NCBI GenBank assembly: GCA_021397845.1
Contig: CM038047.1
Location: forward strand, 130,926,112 to 130,990,111
Direction of reading: 5' to 3'
From: Areca catechu
Lineage: Eukaryota > Streptophyta > Magnoliopsida > Arecales > Arecaceae
Length of the DNA: 64,000 nucleotides
In this document: positions 22,724-33,994 of the stretch, piece by piece
How positions within the stretch are numbered: the first letter of the stretch is position 1
Layout of the letters: each line of letters starts with the position of its first letter
Position numbers and translations under genes: made by a program
Notes under the pieces: generated by a model
What the model saw: only the letters and a program-made list of their open reading frames with translations
Databases searched by the model: none
What the model was told of the DNA's origin: nothing

Positions 22724-22728
22724 ATATC
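22724..22728. repeat. TSD of element G, left copy (ATATC)
   Basis: ATATC before TGTTGCC is repeated at 35837-35841 after GTAACA. Confidence 0.92.
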
Positions 22729-24562
22729 TGTTGCCGCTCTCGCCGCCGCGCCCGTGCCTCGGATCAGCCGATCCTTCCTGACCGCCTGGTGAGGGAGCCT
22801 TCCTTCCCGTGGAGAACCTGCAACAAAGGGGTTAGAGGACCTTGGCCAGGGATCCCGGCGAGGGAGCTCCGACGGTCAAGTCAGTAGACGACGAGAAGGA
22901 ACAGACTCTCCAACCGGACCCTCTAAAGGGTTCCCGACTTAGAGAGTTAACTGGTGAAGGAAACGCTCTGGGGACCAGAATCTCGGCTGGGCCTCCTTGC
23001 CGAGCTCACGCCTAGAGTTCCCCTCTCGGGACCTCTCGTTTCTCTTTCGGAGCGAGGCCTTTTGCCGGTGCTTCCTCCTTGTCCCCAGGCTGGTTGGCTT
23101 ACCTTGTCGTCCCCAGATTTTCCCTTCTTTATCTCCTTCCGTCGCGCATTTGTCTTTTTCCGTCTCGGAAACTCCCCTCCCCCGTCCTCTTCTCTTTTCC
23201 CTTTTCGGTGAAGGGTGCCAGGCGGCTTTCCGACCTCGTCCGCCGGGCCCAGCAGGGAAAAGGCAAAGACAGAAGAGAAAGAGGGGAGGGCGGCGCCGGC
23301 AGGGCGGCCGGTCAGGCCTCGGGCCCAGTGAGAGCGCCCTCTTCCCCAAGCGTGGGCGCCATCTATCTATGGGGCCTGTGTCGTCAGGGTTGCGTCTCTC
23401 GGCTGCGGGACCTGTCGGGCCGATGCTAGTGATGTTCCGCGTGCCGCCGCCCTCCGTACAGGACGCCGTCTGGGATTCGTACAGCCCGAGGGATGGCCTC
23501 GGGGCCCGTCTCTCTCCCTAGGGCCCTCGCCGTACGAGCGGTCTGACCTCTGCTGAGTTGGGCCCGTCTCCGGGGGCCAACTGGCGAGGGGCGAGGGATC
23601 AGCCGACCTCGGCTTAGGTGGACCCCTCCTGGGTGGACACCTGGCGAGGTGGCAGGAGGTCGCCTGGCTTCGGCCGGGGTGGGCCCGTCTCCGGGTGGCC
23701 ACCTGGCGAAGGGCGAAGGACCAGCCGACCTCGGCTTAGGTGGACCCCTCCTGGGTGGACACCTGGCGAGGTGGCAGGAGGTCGCCTGGCTTCGGCCGAG
23801 GTGGGCCCGTCTCCGGGCGGCCACCTGGCGAAGGGCGAAGGACCAGCTGACCTCGGCTTAGGTGGACCCCTCCTGGGTGGACACCTGGCGAGGTGGCAGG
23901 AGGTCGCCTGGCTTCGGCCGAGGTGGGCCCGTCTCCGGGCGGCCACCTGGCGAAGGGCGAAGGACCTGCCGATCTCGGCTTAGGTGGACCCCTCCTGGGT
24001 GGACACCTGGCGAGGTGGCAGGAGGTCGCCTGGCTTCGGCCGAGGTGGGCCCGTCTCCGGGCGGCCACCTGGCGAAGGGCGAAGGACCAGCCGATCTCGG
24101 CTTAGGTGGAGGTGGACACCTGGCGAGGTCGCAGGAGGTCGCTTGGCTTCGACCGAGGTGGACCCCTCTCCGGGCGGCCACCTGGCGAAGGGCGAAGGAC
24201 CAGCCGACCTCGGCTTAGGTGGACCCCTCCTGGGTAGACACCTAGCGAGGTGGCAGGAGGTCGCCTGGCTTCGACCGAGGTGGGCCCGTCTCCGGGCGGC
24301 CACCTGGCGAAGGGCGAAGGACCAGCCGACCTCGGCTTAGGTGGACCCCTCCTGGGCCCGGGCGCCGATGAAGTGGTAGAGGAATTCCGAGCCGAGCTCG
24401 ACCTCGGCGAGGGCGGTTTGCCTCAGGCAGTCGTCGGGCGGTGTAGTCTTGCCGATCCTGGCTTTGAGGATGTGGCGCTGACTTGGCCGGGGAAGCATAC
24501 ACGTGGCTCGCTCGTATTCGATGATACCTGAGCCTGGCCACGTCACTGTCACGGCTGTAACA
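22729..24562 (-). repeat. Element G 3' LTR (left)
   Basis: TGTTGCC...TGTAACA on the plus strand. It contains the 122-bp array at 23611-24333. The ORFs within it on both strands are repeat read-through, not genes. Confidence 0.93.
23611..24360 (-). repeat. 122-bp tandem array in U3 of left LTR of G
   Basis: Unit starts are at 23611, 23733, 23855, 23977, 24099, 24212 and a partial unit at 24334. The spacing is 122 bp except one unit of 113 bp that lacks nine bases. A degenerate half unit precedes the array. On the element's own strand this lies ~200-950 bp into the LTR, upstream of where transcription should start. Confidence 0.92.
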
Positions 24563-24580
24563 GTTGCCCCCCAGCCCGCC
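24563..24580 (-). promoter_or_regulatory. Element G polypurine tract
   Basis: On the minus strand a G-run (GGGCTGGGGGGCAAC) directly precedes the 3' LTR. Confidence 0.65.
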
Positions 24581-25053
24581 GTTCCGTCGGGGCATCGTAG
24601 AACGGAACGTCGGGATTAAATGCGGACATGACGTGGAGAGGCGAAGATCTTGCATCATAATTGCCACGATCCTGGTCGCCGTGGCTCGATGCAGCTGAAG
24701 ACCTATGGGGAGCCGTCACGCGTCGCCCACTCGCTCGTAATTAATGCATCGCTTCGAGGCAGAGGTCGTTACTCTGCTAACGAGGCGTCGGTGTCGGGCG
24801 TGCGCCCACGTGGCGATCATCCAATGGCCTGAGACGGAATGACGGGTACGGCCGCTGTCGGCTGAGTTTGAAAGGGAGGGGACTTTCCAGAACGAGGCCT
24901 TTTCCCTTGCTTCGTGGGCGGTTTGCTGCAGGCTAACAACTCCTGTTGCTCGCGCTCGTCTGGTGTATTTTCGGTGAGTGCTTCCTTCTCCTCCTCTAGC
25001 CCCCCTCGTTCTTTCTCGCTTCTTTTCTGATTTTTTCCGTCCTTTCCCTTTCC
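24581..25053 (+). other. Element G region upstream of the antisense ORF
   Basis: GC-rich, no coding potential recognised. It would hold the promoter and 5' UTR of the plus-strand ORF. A pyrimidine-rich leader (about 24970-25050) immediately precedes the ATG at 25054. Confidence 0.5.
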
Positions 25054-27320
25054 ATGGCGCGCCGTCGCCATGTCTCTTCCAACCCGGACGAGGCCGATCC
25101 ATCCCGGCCGAGGACTCCATCTTCTTCCTCCTCAGATGAGGAGACAATCCCGGAGGAGGTCCGCCGGCGTCTGCAACCCGGGGGTATCACCATTGGTATC
25201 CCAGGGGGATCCGGTCCCCTCCGGTTGCACCTGCCGTGCCCCTCCGTTCTCTTCCTGCTCTGCCTTCTCTTCCTGCTCCGCCATCTCTTCCCGCCGGTCC
25301 CTCCGGTCATGCCTCCACCATGACCGAAGGCGATCTTTCCCTGCTCCGGGATGCCTACGGCATTCCGGGGTCAATTCGCCTGTTTGTTCCGCGGTCCGGG
25401 GAGCGCGTCACCATGAGTGGCCCCGGCCGCATTGCCTTCTACGAAGACTTCCTCCTTGGGGGTCTTCGGTTTCCTCTACATCCTTTCTTTCTTTCTTTCC
25501 TCAGCCACTTCCGGCTTGTCCCGGCCCAGCTGGCTCCTAATGCCATCCGGGTCATCTTTTCTTTTATTGTTTTCTGTCACTTCCACGGGTTCGTTGCCTG
25601 TTTTTCTCTCTTCAGGGCCTTGTTTACCCTGAAGAAGTGCTCCACCGATGATGGCTGGTGGTACATTTCGCCCCGGCCCAGGTGTCTCCAGTTCGACCTC
25701 CCTTCCTCGGTCAAGGGGTGGAAGAGCCGGTTTTTCTTCGTCTCGGTCGACGACGTCGACTGGGCCTGGAGTGAACCGGACCGGACCCCGAACCGAAATT
25801 TCCGGGTCGAGTCGGCGGACCAGGAGTCCTATAGCCTGCTCCTGAGCGACGTGGTCCCGGCGCTCGAGGTTCTGCTCTCTGAGCAGAATCTTTTTGAGGC
25901 CGGTATCAGTCCCATCCGTGAGACCGATGAGACTTGGCCCCACTCTGACCTCTGCCCCCCTTTCTCTTCATAACCGAGCCGGCTGACTTCCTGTTTCTTT
26001 TGTTTTGCAGGGATGAAGTTTTCGTTGGAGAACCTCTTGGAGGGGGCAGCCCAGCGGGACGTCGTGGAGGTGGACGAGCCCGCAGCGAAGAGGGCTCGCA
26101 CGGAGACGAGCCGGGAGGTCGTGGCGGCGACCGTGCCCAGCCCGGTTGCTGTCATTTCCCCGCCCAGGCTACCTCAGGGCAGGGCTACTAATGCCCCGGC
26201 TGCTCGACCTGGTGGCGCCGCCGAGAGGACCCCAGCGCCTGCTGCTCCGCCCATCGCCAGGCCCGTCATTGCTGCCAGCTCGACAGCGCCGCCTGCGGCA
26301 ACCGCCGGCCCGTCGGTTGCGGCCTCGACTGAGGGGGCGGCCGCCGCAGTTGCCGGCCCGAAGGCTCCGGCACCGGTGATCACCCACCGGGACTCTGTCA
26401 TCCTTGACAAAGGGCTGGCAGAGAAGATGATGGAGTACGCCTCCACCGCCCGGGACCGCCGAGCTCGGGGCGGCCGGGATTACGCGGACGCGTTGCTCGG
26501 CATCCTCCCACAGCTTTTCACGGTAAGTCCGAGCTTCTCCCTTCTCCTTTTCCCTTCTTTCGGGACTTAACTTCTTTTATTCTGAACTGTATTGCTTTTG
26601 TTATTGCAGATCGGGAACGACGTTCTCCTATTGAGGAATTTCCTCGTAGGGAACGCCAAGAGGGACTCCGAGCGGGAGCAGAGACTCGGCAAGCTCGCGG
26701 CCGACGTCAAGGACTTAATGGAGAAGGGCGCCGAGCTGCGAGCCGACAAGCAAGCCCTCCAGTCTGACCTGGCACGTTCCGAGGAGCGGAACAAGGAGTT
26801 GGAGGCCTCCTTGTTGGAGGAGCGGACCTCCAACCAGCGCCGAACTGAGGAGGAGGCGGCGGAGAAGGCCCGCCTGCAGGCCCATTCCCAATGGCTGGAG
26901 CGCCAGCTGGAGGAGGCCCGGCGAGATGCGGCCGCGGCGAAGGACTGGAGCGCGTACGTCAACGGGCTCCTGGAGGCAGCCAAGCGGGAGGCGCAAGAGG
27001 CTGTCCCCAAATTCCGGGCTTCCGACGAGTACACGTCGGAGGTCCGGGAGGCCACCGTGGACTCCTTCCTGAAGGGGTTCCGGATGTGCCGGGAGAAGGT
27101 GGGGGCCTTCTTCCCCCAGCTGGATCTGAGCGGAGTTGTGATCGGTGGCAGGAGGCCAGGGGGCGAGAGCAGGGCCTCCGGCACGGCCGAAGCGACTCCT
27201 GCGGCGCCGTCGACCAGCGATGCCGCGGCTCCGGAGCAGCCCCAGGAGCCGGCCGTTGTAGAAGCCGAGGACGCAGCACCCGCGCCTCCGGCAGAGGGCT
27301 CCGACCCCGCACCTCAGTGA
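25054..27320 (+). pseudogene. Element G antisense ORF (gypsy-type transposon domain, PF04195-like), spliced, one frameshift
   Basis: Three exons are proposed: 25054-25917, 26011-26522 and 26610-27320. Intron 1 (93 bp) is GTGAGA...TTTTGCAG and intron 2 (87 bp) is GTAAGT...ATTGCAG; both junctions keep the reading frame. The sole defect seen is a one-base indel in a G-run near 25206-25210. Exon 1 carries the 'putative gypsy type transposon' domain (LRDAYGIPGSIRLFVP, FPLHPFF, APNAIRVI, LFTLKKC, GWWYISPRP). Exon 2 is Ala/Pro-rich and low complexity; exon 3 is a long coiled coil followed by a FLKGFRMCREKVGAFFPQLDL motif. About 695 codons in all. Antisense additional ORFs are known in Tat elements; their function is not known. 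A homologous ORF is in element C. Confidence 0.8.
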
Positions 27321-27646
27321 ACCCGGCGCTGTCTTCTCTATTCTTCTTCTCTTTTTTTTGGGAGTCCCGGCCTGTCGGGACTCCCAGCTTGTACCGATTT
27401 CTCACATCAATGGAAATCTGACTTTATCGAAACCTTGATTTTTGTTTCGTCTCACCTTCCTTTTCCTTTCTTTTTGAGATGTCGGTTTGGAACACTTGAA
27501 ACAGTTGCAGGCCTGGTCCTCCCATTGCTCAAGTCGAAGGATGGGGCCTGCTGAGTCGCGTCGCAGTAGAACAAGCCTCAAGTGGGCCCGACTTTGGGTC
27601 ACCTTCATCCTTGCGCAAGCAACACTGTTTCTGCACCGCCTTCCAG
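27321..27646 (+). other. 3' region of the antisense ORF with a perfect 10-bp hairpin
   Basis: Forty bases after the stop codon and a pyrimidine tract, GGGAGTCCCG (27360-27369) pairs with CGGGACTCCC (27376-27385) across a 6-nt loop. The following 260 bp lead into the tandem array and hold no gene. Confidence 0.7.
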
Positions 27647-28408
27647 GCCGAAGCCCAGGACCTCCGGACTAAGCTCGGTGCCGCAGGCTTTCTCAAGCCT
27701 TGTGCGGCTTGCTGAGCTGTGCTCCGGGCTTGCGTGGGCGAACTGGGTTCGGCGCCACCTTCCATGCCGAAGCCCAGGATCTCCGGACTGAGCTCGATGC
27801 CGCAGGCTTTCTCAAACCTTGCGCGGCTTGCTGAGCTGTGCTCCGGGCTTGCGTGGGCGAACTGGGTTCGGCGCCACCTTCCAGGCCGAAGCCCAGGATC
27901 TCCGGACTGAGCTCGATGCCGCAGGCTTTCTCAAGCCTTGCGCGGCTTGCTGAGCTGTGCTCCGGGCTCGCGTGGGCGAACTTGGTTCGGCGCCACCTTC
28001 CAGGCCGAAGCCCAGGATCTCCGGACTGAGCTCGATGCCGCAGGCTTTCTCAAACCTTGCGCGGCTTGCTGAGCTGTGCTCCGGGCTCGCATGGGCGAAC
28101 TGGGTTCGGCGCCACCTTCCAGGCCGAAGCCCAGGATCTCCGGACTGAGCTCGATGCCGCAGGCTTTCTCAAACCTTGCGCGGCTTGCTGAGCTATGCTC
28201 CGGGCTTGCGTGGGTGAACTGGGTTCGGCGCCACCTTCCAGGCCGAAGCCCAGGATCTCCGGACTGAGCTCGATGCCGCAGGCTTTCTCAAACCTTGCGC
28301 GGCTTGCTGAGCTGTGCTCCGGGCTTACATGGACGAACTGGGTTCGGCGCCACCTTCCAGGCCGAAGCCCAGGATCTCCGGACTGAGCTCGATGCCGCAG
28401 GCTTTCTT
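27647..28408 (-). repeat. 119-bp tandem array between pol and antisense ORF of G
   Basis: Six full units start at 27647, 27766, 27885, 28004, 28123 and 28242, with a partial one at 28361-28408. The units are very similar to each other. On the element's strand this is the 3' untranslated region, a known hot spot for satellite-like repeats in Tat/Ogre elements. The short repeated plus-strand ORFs are a by-product. Confidence 0.93.
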
Positions 28409-28471
28409 GTCGAAGTTAGAAGGGAGTGTTTGAAGTGGGGAAGCTTTGTTACAGAAACTGGGAGCCTTACA

Positions 28472-31400
28472 TCACTGATAGTACATTCTCAGGTTCGAGG
28501 AGTTCCACGTCCGGGGGAACCTGGCACCTCCCAATTCTTCCAAGTAATATGCTCCATGAGGGAGGGCTTCTGCCACCCGATATGGGCCTTCCCAGTTGGG
28601 CGATAGCTTGCCGCATTCCCGTGGTTGGGATGCTTCGGCGCGCCGGAGGACCAAGTCTCCGGGACGAAAAACCTTAGGCCGCACTCGGGAGTTGTAATAT
28701 CTGGCTACACGTTGCCGGTACGCCGCCATTCGGATTCGGGCCCTGTCCCTTGTTTCCTCGAGAAGGTCTAGGTTGAGCATCATCCTGGCCGGGTTTTCTG
28801 TCTCGTCGTATTGCTCCACGCGCAGCGTGGGTAGGCTGAGCTCGATCGGGATGACTGCCTCGGCTCCGAAGACGAGGTTGAATGGAGTTTCGTCGGTAGC
28901 CATCCTTGGGGTGGTGTGGTATGCCCAAAGGACGCTGGGAAGCTCATCGGCCCACCTGCCCTTGGCCTGGTCCAGCCGCGTGCGGAGGCCCTGAAGAATG
29001 GTCCTGTTCGTGACTTCGGCCTCCCTGTTGGTCTGAGGGTGCGCCACCGAGGTAAAGCGATGCCTGATGCCGAGGTCGCTGCAGAATTCTTCGAATTCTC
29101 GGCAGTCGAACTGGCGTCCGTTGTCGGTGACCACAGTGTGGGGGAGGCCGAAGCGGCAGACGATGGACTTCCAGAAGAACTTGGCGACGTTTGCTTCGGT
29201 GATCCTCGCCAAGGGTTCGGCCTCGACCCACTTCATGAAGTAGTCGATAGCCACTATCAAGAACTTTCGCTGGCCAGACGCCGGCGGGAATGGGCCCAGG
29301 AGGTCCATCCCCCACTGGGCGAACGGCTAGGGGGCTGAGAGCTGAGAGATTGGGTTGGAGGGTTGCCGCTGCACCGTGGCGTGACGTTGGCACCGGTCGC
29401 ACTTCTTCACGAAGTCGGCGGCGTCTTCCTTCATTGTTTCCCAGAAGTAGCCCTGACGGAGGGCCTTGTACGCCAATGCCCTGCCCCCCACGTGGTTCCC
29501 GCAGATGCCTTCGTGAATCTCCTGGAGCACAAGCTTGGCTTCTGTGGATCCTACGCACTTGAGGAGGGGGTAGGAGTAGGATCTTCGATACAACTGCCCG
29601 TCCATCAGGACAAATCGCACGGCCTTCTTCCTGATGAGGCGAGCCGCCTGTTGGTCCTCCGGCAGGGTGCCGCTGGCGATGTACGCAGCGTACTTGTCCA
29701 TCCAGCTGGGCTCCTGGCTGACCTGATGGACCTCCACCGGTGCTTCGAGGCTTGGGACCTCAAGGCGCTCCACATGAGCGCGTCCCAGCATCGTGTCCGG
29801 CAGGGTCGCCAGCCGGGAGAGGGCGTCCGCACGGGCGTTCTCCCCGCGAGGGATGTGGAAGATGTTGAAGCGGCGGAACTTGGACGCGCCCGCCTTGACG
29901 AGCTCCAAGTACTTCGCCATTTGGGGGTCGTGCGCGACGTACTCCCCGGATACCTGCCCCGCTACGAGCTGGGAGTCAGTGAAAGCTCTGAGGTTGGTCA
30001 CGCCCAGCTCGCGGGAGACTCTCAGTCCGGCAAGAAGTGCCTCGTACTCCGCCTGGTTATTTATCGCGGGGAATTGGAAATGGAGTGCACACTCGGCGAC
30101 GACCCCGTCGCCGTTGGCAAGGATGAGCCCAGCTCCGCTCCCGCCGGAGTTCGAGGCTCCGTCCACATGGAGGATCCAGGCATCCTCTCCGGGCTCATCG
30201 GTGCCAACCTCCATCGGCTGGGCCGGGGGGCCTTCCTCGGGCTCCTTGCCCAAGCCTGCACATTCGACCAAGAAATCGGCCAGCACCTGTGCCTTCATGG
30301 CCGACCTTGGCCTGTATGCAATGTCGAACTCGCTGAGTTTCAGTGCCCACTTGGCCAATCGTCCCGAAGTATCGGGTCGGCTGAGCACCGCTTTCAGCGG
30401 TTGGTCCGTCAAGACGGCGATGGGGTGCGCTTGGAAATAGGGCCTGAGACGCTGGGCAGACACTATTAGCGCAAAAACAAGTTTCTCGGGCCGGGAATAC
30501 CTGAGCTCCGCGTCTCGGAGAAGTTTGCTGGTATAGTACACCGGCCGCTGGAGCCCCTGGTCGTCGGTTCGGACCAAGACAGAGCTGACAGCCTCCGGGG
30601 TAACCGCCAGGTAGAGGGCAAGCTCCTCCCCCTCCTCGGGCCTGGACAGTAAAGGTGGCGATGCGAGCGTCTTCTTCAGCTCCTCGAAGGCCTGCTGACA
30701 CTCCTCGGTCCAAGCAAAGCCATTCATCTTCCTCAGCACCTTGAAGAAGGGACGGCAGCGGTCCGCTGACCTGGAAATAAAACGGCTAAGGGCCGCGACT
30801 CGGCCGGTCAGTCGTTGCACCTGCTTCTTGGAGGCGGGCTGCTCCATGTCCAGGATGGCCTGGACCTTCTCCGGGTTGGCCTCGATTCCTCTTTGAGTCA
30901 CCATAAACCCTAGGAACATACCGACGGAGACGTCGAAAGCGCACTTCGCCGGGTTCAGCTTCATCTGATGGCGCTGGAGGTTGCCGAATGTCTCCGTCAA
31001 GTCAGTCACGTGGTTCGAATCAAGTTTGCTCATCACCAGCATGTCGTCCACGTACACCTGCATGTTGCGGCCTATCTGGTCTTTGAAGATTTTATTGACC
31101 AGACGTTGATACGTCGCCCCTGCGTTCTTGAGGCCGAAAGGCATCATCCTGTAGCAAAAAGTCCCGCGGTCAGTTATGAAGGCAGTGTGCTCTTCGTCCT
31201 CCGGGTTCATCCGGATCTGGTTGTATCCGGAGAAGGCGTCCATGAACGATAAGAGGCGATGCCCCGAGGTGGTGTCGACCAGCTGGTCGATCTTTGGAAG
31301 AGGAAAGCTGTCCTTTGGGCAAGCTTGGTTGAGGTCGGTGTAGTCCACACAGATCCTCCACTTACCGCTACTCTTCTTTACCATGACCACGTTTGCCAGC

Positions 31401-32061
31401 CAGCTAGGGTATTGGACCTCTCGGACGAAACCGGCGGCGAGGAGCTTCTCTACTTCCTCGTTGATCGCCTTCTGCCTCTCCATGACGAAGCTTCTCTTCT
31501 TCTGGCGGACCGGGCGGCAACTTGGGTCCACGTTCAGCCTGTGCATAATAACCTCGGGCGGGATGCCCGGCATGTCGGCTGCTGACCAGGCGAACACGTC
31601 AGCGTTGGCGCAGAGGAACTCCAGCAAGCGGGTTCGCTCTTCCTCGGGGAGCTGGGCCCCGACTTGCACCATCTTCAGGGGATCCGAACCGAGGGGAAAA
31701 GTCAGCAGGCGCTCTACGGGCCCTCCCCTGGGTTCCTTCTCTCTCAGATCGAGGTCGTCGATATCATGGGCGAGCTCCGCGCCCCTGGCGCCTGGGACCG
31801 TTTAGAGGCAGAGCGGGACTGGCTGGATTGTCCCCTTCATCTCTCCGAGCCCGGAAGGCGTGGGGAACTGCACCAACAGCCTCCTCGTGGAGATGGTGGC
31901 GTCCAGTTGGTTGAGCCCGGGATGCCCGAGAATGGCGTTGTAAGGCGAAGGGAGCCTGACGACGGTGAATGTTATTAGGACAGTCACCTGCCGGGGTGGG
32001 GATCCGGCAGTGACCGGGAGAGTGATCTCCCCCTCGACCCCCACGGAGTCCCCTGTAAAAC
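28472..32061 (-). pseudogene. pol: Element G protease end, RT, dual RNase H, integrase
   Basis: All pieces from 32044 down to the stop at 28472 share one frame, broken by TAA at 31802-31804 and TAG at 29327-29329. Domains in order are the retropepsin C-terminal part (ILGHPGL), then RT with MDAFSGYNQI and YVDD (residues 207-210 of the 31672-29327 segment). A first RNase H follows, its catalytic Asp position lost (LAVTPE). A second RNase H is of the HVDGASN type with QAEYEA and TDSQLV. Then come an HHCC zinc domain (HEGICGNH...CDRCQRH) and an integrase core with MDLLGP, VTDNGRQF and REAEVTNR. A dual RNase H is characteristic of Tat. The end (LRMYYQ) is the usual Tat pol terminus. Confidence 0.92.
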
Positions 32062-33954
32062 CTACCAGGGGGTGTGAACTGGCTTCAGCTGATCGGGGGA
32101 CAAATTCATCCGAGAGAAAGCATCGTAAAAAAGTACGTCAGCCGAGCTTCCACTATCCACCACGATTCGATGTACAGGATGCTTCGCGATGGTCATCTCG
32201 ACCACCACGGCATCGTTGTTTACATTGTCATTAACTTCCCCTCCCCTGGGAGGGATTACATTCTCCGGGACTTCCCGGGCTCTCTTCATTGCTCGGCCGG
32301 ACCCACGCGAGATCATGCCCACGGGCTTCTCCATTGGGCGGTTGTCGATCGCAGGGACAGGCGGTAGGGCCACGAGCGGCTGCCCTTCAGAGGGGGCCTC
32401 GTTCTTGACGAACTTCCTGAGGTAACCCCTCCTGATCAGCTCCTCAATCTCCCGCTTCAGGTGGCGACACTCCTCCGTGTCATGCCCGTGCTCGCGATGG
32501 AACTGGCAGTACTTTGATTTGTCTCGGGCGGCTCTCGGGTTCTGAGGAGGAGGTCGGCGGAGGTAGCGCTCGCCCTCGATTTCCATGAGGATCTTCGTTC
32601 GAGGTGCGAGGAGAGGGGTGTACCTCCGCTCGGGAGTGGCTTCGCCCCTCGGCCTTGGGTTTGGGCGAGGGTCGGCAGACGGCCCGGGCCTCCGAGCTCC
32701 CGGGGTGTCCCTCGGGAGCGGCTTCTTCGGAGTCTTCCCGTCCAGCTCTCGACGGGTGCGGTCAGTCTCCTCCGCTCGGATGTACTTGTAGGCGCGGAGG
32801 AGGAGCTCGGAATACGTCCTGGGCGGCTTCTTGTCCAGGGAATAGGTTAGGCGGGACGTCTTGAGTCCGCGCTTCAAGGCCAGCATGGCGACGGGCTCGT
32901 CCAAGCTGTAGATCTCCAGGGCTGCGGTCTTGAACCGGGTGATGTAGTCCCGGAGCAGCTCCTGGTCTTGCTGGCGGATGGAAAAGAGGCTGTCCACCTC
33001 TTTTGGCACCTTTCGACAAGCGTCGAAGTGCGCCACAAACTTTCCTTCCAACTGATGGAAGGAGCAAATGGATCCGGGCTCGAGGCGGGTGAACCAGACT
33101 CGAGCGGCCTTCCGAAGGGTTGCCGGGAAGGCGATGCACAGAAGGGCGTCGGTGGCCCCCTGGACCCTCATGAGAGCCTTATAGCTCTCCAAATGATCCA
33201 GGGGGTCGGTGGTTCCGTCGTAGGGATCCACCTGCGGCATGCGGAACCATTTCGGGATCGGCTCTGCCTGGATTTCTTCAGAGAAAGGGGGGCGGGAGTC
33301 GTAGCCCGCCGGGTCTACCGACGAGTTCTGCAGGTCGGCGAATCGGCGGGCGAACTCCGCCAGCTTGCGCTCATGCTCCTCCAGGCGCCTCTCGGCCTGG
33401 CGCCTGATGGCTACATCGGTGGAGTCTTCCACCGAGGTTGCGGGTGAAGGGGGCGCCGATCGGTCTCGGCGCGAGGTCTGGCCTCGGCGTCGCTTGCTGC
33501 GATGCACCGTTTCGGCCCCGTCGGCTGGGGATCGACTCTCGTGATCCTCCGAACCGGAAAAGTTTCTCTTTGCGGGAGCTTGGTGGCTCCCCCGGGGGTT
33601 GGAGATGGCCCTCGGGTGGGATGGCCTGCCCTGGATTGAGCGCAGGCTCCCATGCTGCCCCGCGGCTCGGGCCGCGGGGGTCCCTGGCTGCGGCTGAGTG
33701 GCCAGGGACCGTTGCTGATGCTGAAGCTGTCGGACCACTGAGGTCAAGGTCTGCAGCTGCTGGACGATGGCCGCAAGGGATCCGTCCACCGGGGTAGGCT
33801 GCTGTGGAAGAGGAGGGGGAGCCGGAAGCTCCCTTTCGGGGCTGTGGCCCCCTGGAGGGGAGTGGACATCCCCCACACGGCTGGTGGACGCCTCACGACC
33901 ACGAGTGACCACCATTGCTGGAGAGCGTAACACCTGCAGAAAGCTGGTTCCCAC
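32062..33954 (-). pseudogene. gag: Element G gag and protease start, frame lost at the C-run
   Basis: 630 codons are open. The more likely start is the internal Met at 33915, which aligns with the gag start of element C (Met-Val/Ala, then ASTSR). A Pro/Gln-rich N-terminus precedes the Ty3-type gag domain (about residues 240-400; DGTTDPLDHLESYKALM, AARVWF, YITRF, LKRGLKTSRL). A basic linker follows, then a CFHCH-like motif (YCQFHREHGHDTEEC) and the protease catalytic DSG (VVDSGSSADVLFYDAF) near 32120. The frame breaks one base short in a C/G run near 32070, so protease and RT lie in the next frame. Whether this is a decay mutation or a programmed shift cannot be told from one copy. Confidence 0.9.
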
Positions 33955-33977
33955 TTGGGGTTAGTGTCCTGCCCCCC

Positions 33978-33993
33978 TTCCTGGCGCGCCAAT
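33978..33993 (-). promoter_or_regulatory. Element G primer binding site
   Basis: On the minus strand TGGCGCGCCAGGAAGG follows the 5' LTR end after the linker GAT. Element C has the same core (TGGCGCGCCAGG) in the same position. The primer tRNA is not assigned here. Confidence 0.75.
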
Positions 33994-33994
33994 C

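Larger units (their letters stand above)
21725..22728 (+). repeat. Element A 3' LTR, left part
   Basis: Starts TGTTGGC after the PPT. U3 carries the palindrome cluster (22005-22318) and a TATA box near 22432-22439 (TATATTTA). It is split at 22728 by the insertion of element G, whose ATATC duplication covers 22724-22728. Confidence 0.92.

Noticed and set aside
22939..23521. ORFs of 136 and 174 codons in the LTR of G
   Set aside because: Low-complexity Arg/Pro/Ser-rich translations in an LTR, duplicated in the other LTR; no protein features.
23618..24340. Overlapping ~110-120 codon ORFs on both strands within the LTRs of G
   Set aside because: They are read-through of the 122-bp tandem repeat; all frames are open because the unit is GC-rich and stop-poor. 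No start context or family features.
27719..28386. Repeated 63-codon ORFs every 119 bp
   Set aside because: Each is the same translation of the 119-bp array unit, not a gene family.
23611..28408. Tandem arrays considered as CRISPR-like
   Set aside because: Units are contiguous with no unique spacers, and the context is a plant retrotransposon.
29363..30469. 368-codon plus-strand ORF across pol of G
   Set aside because: It is antisense to RNase H/integrase with no domain of its own; the minus-strand reading has all catalytic motifs.
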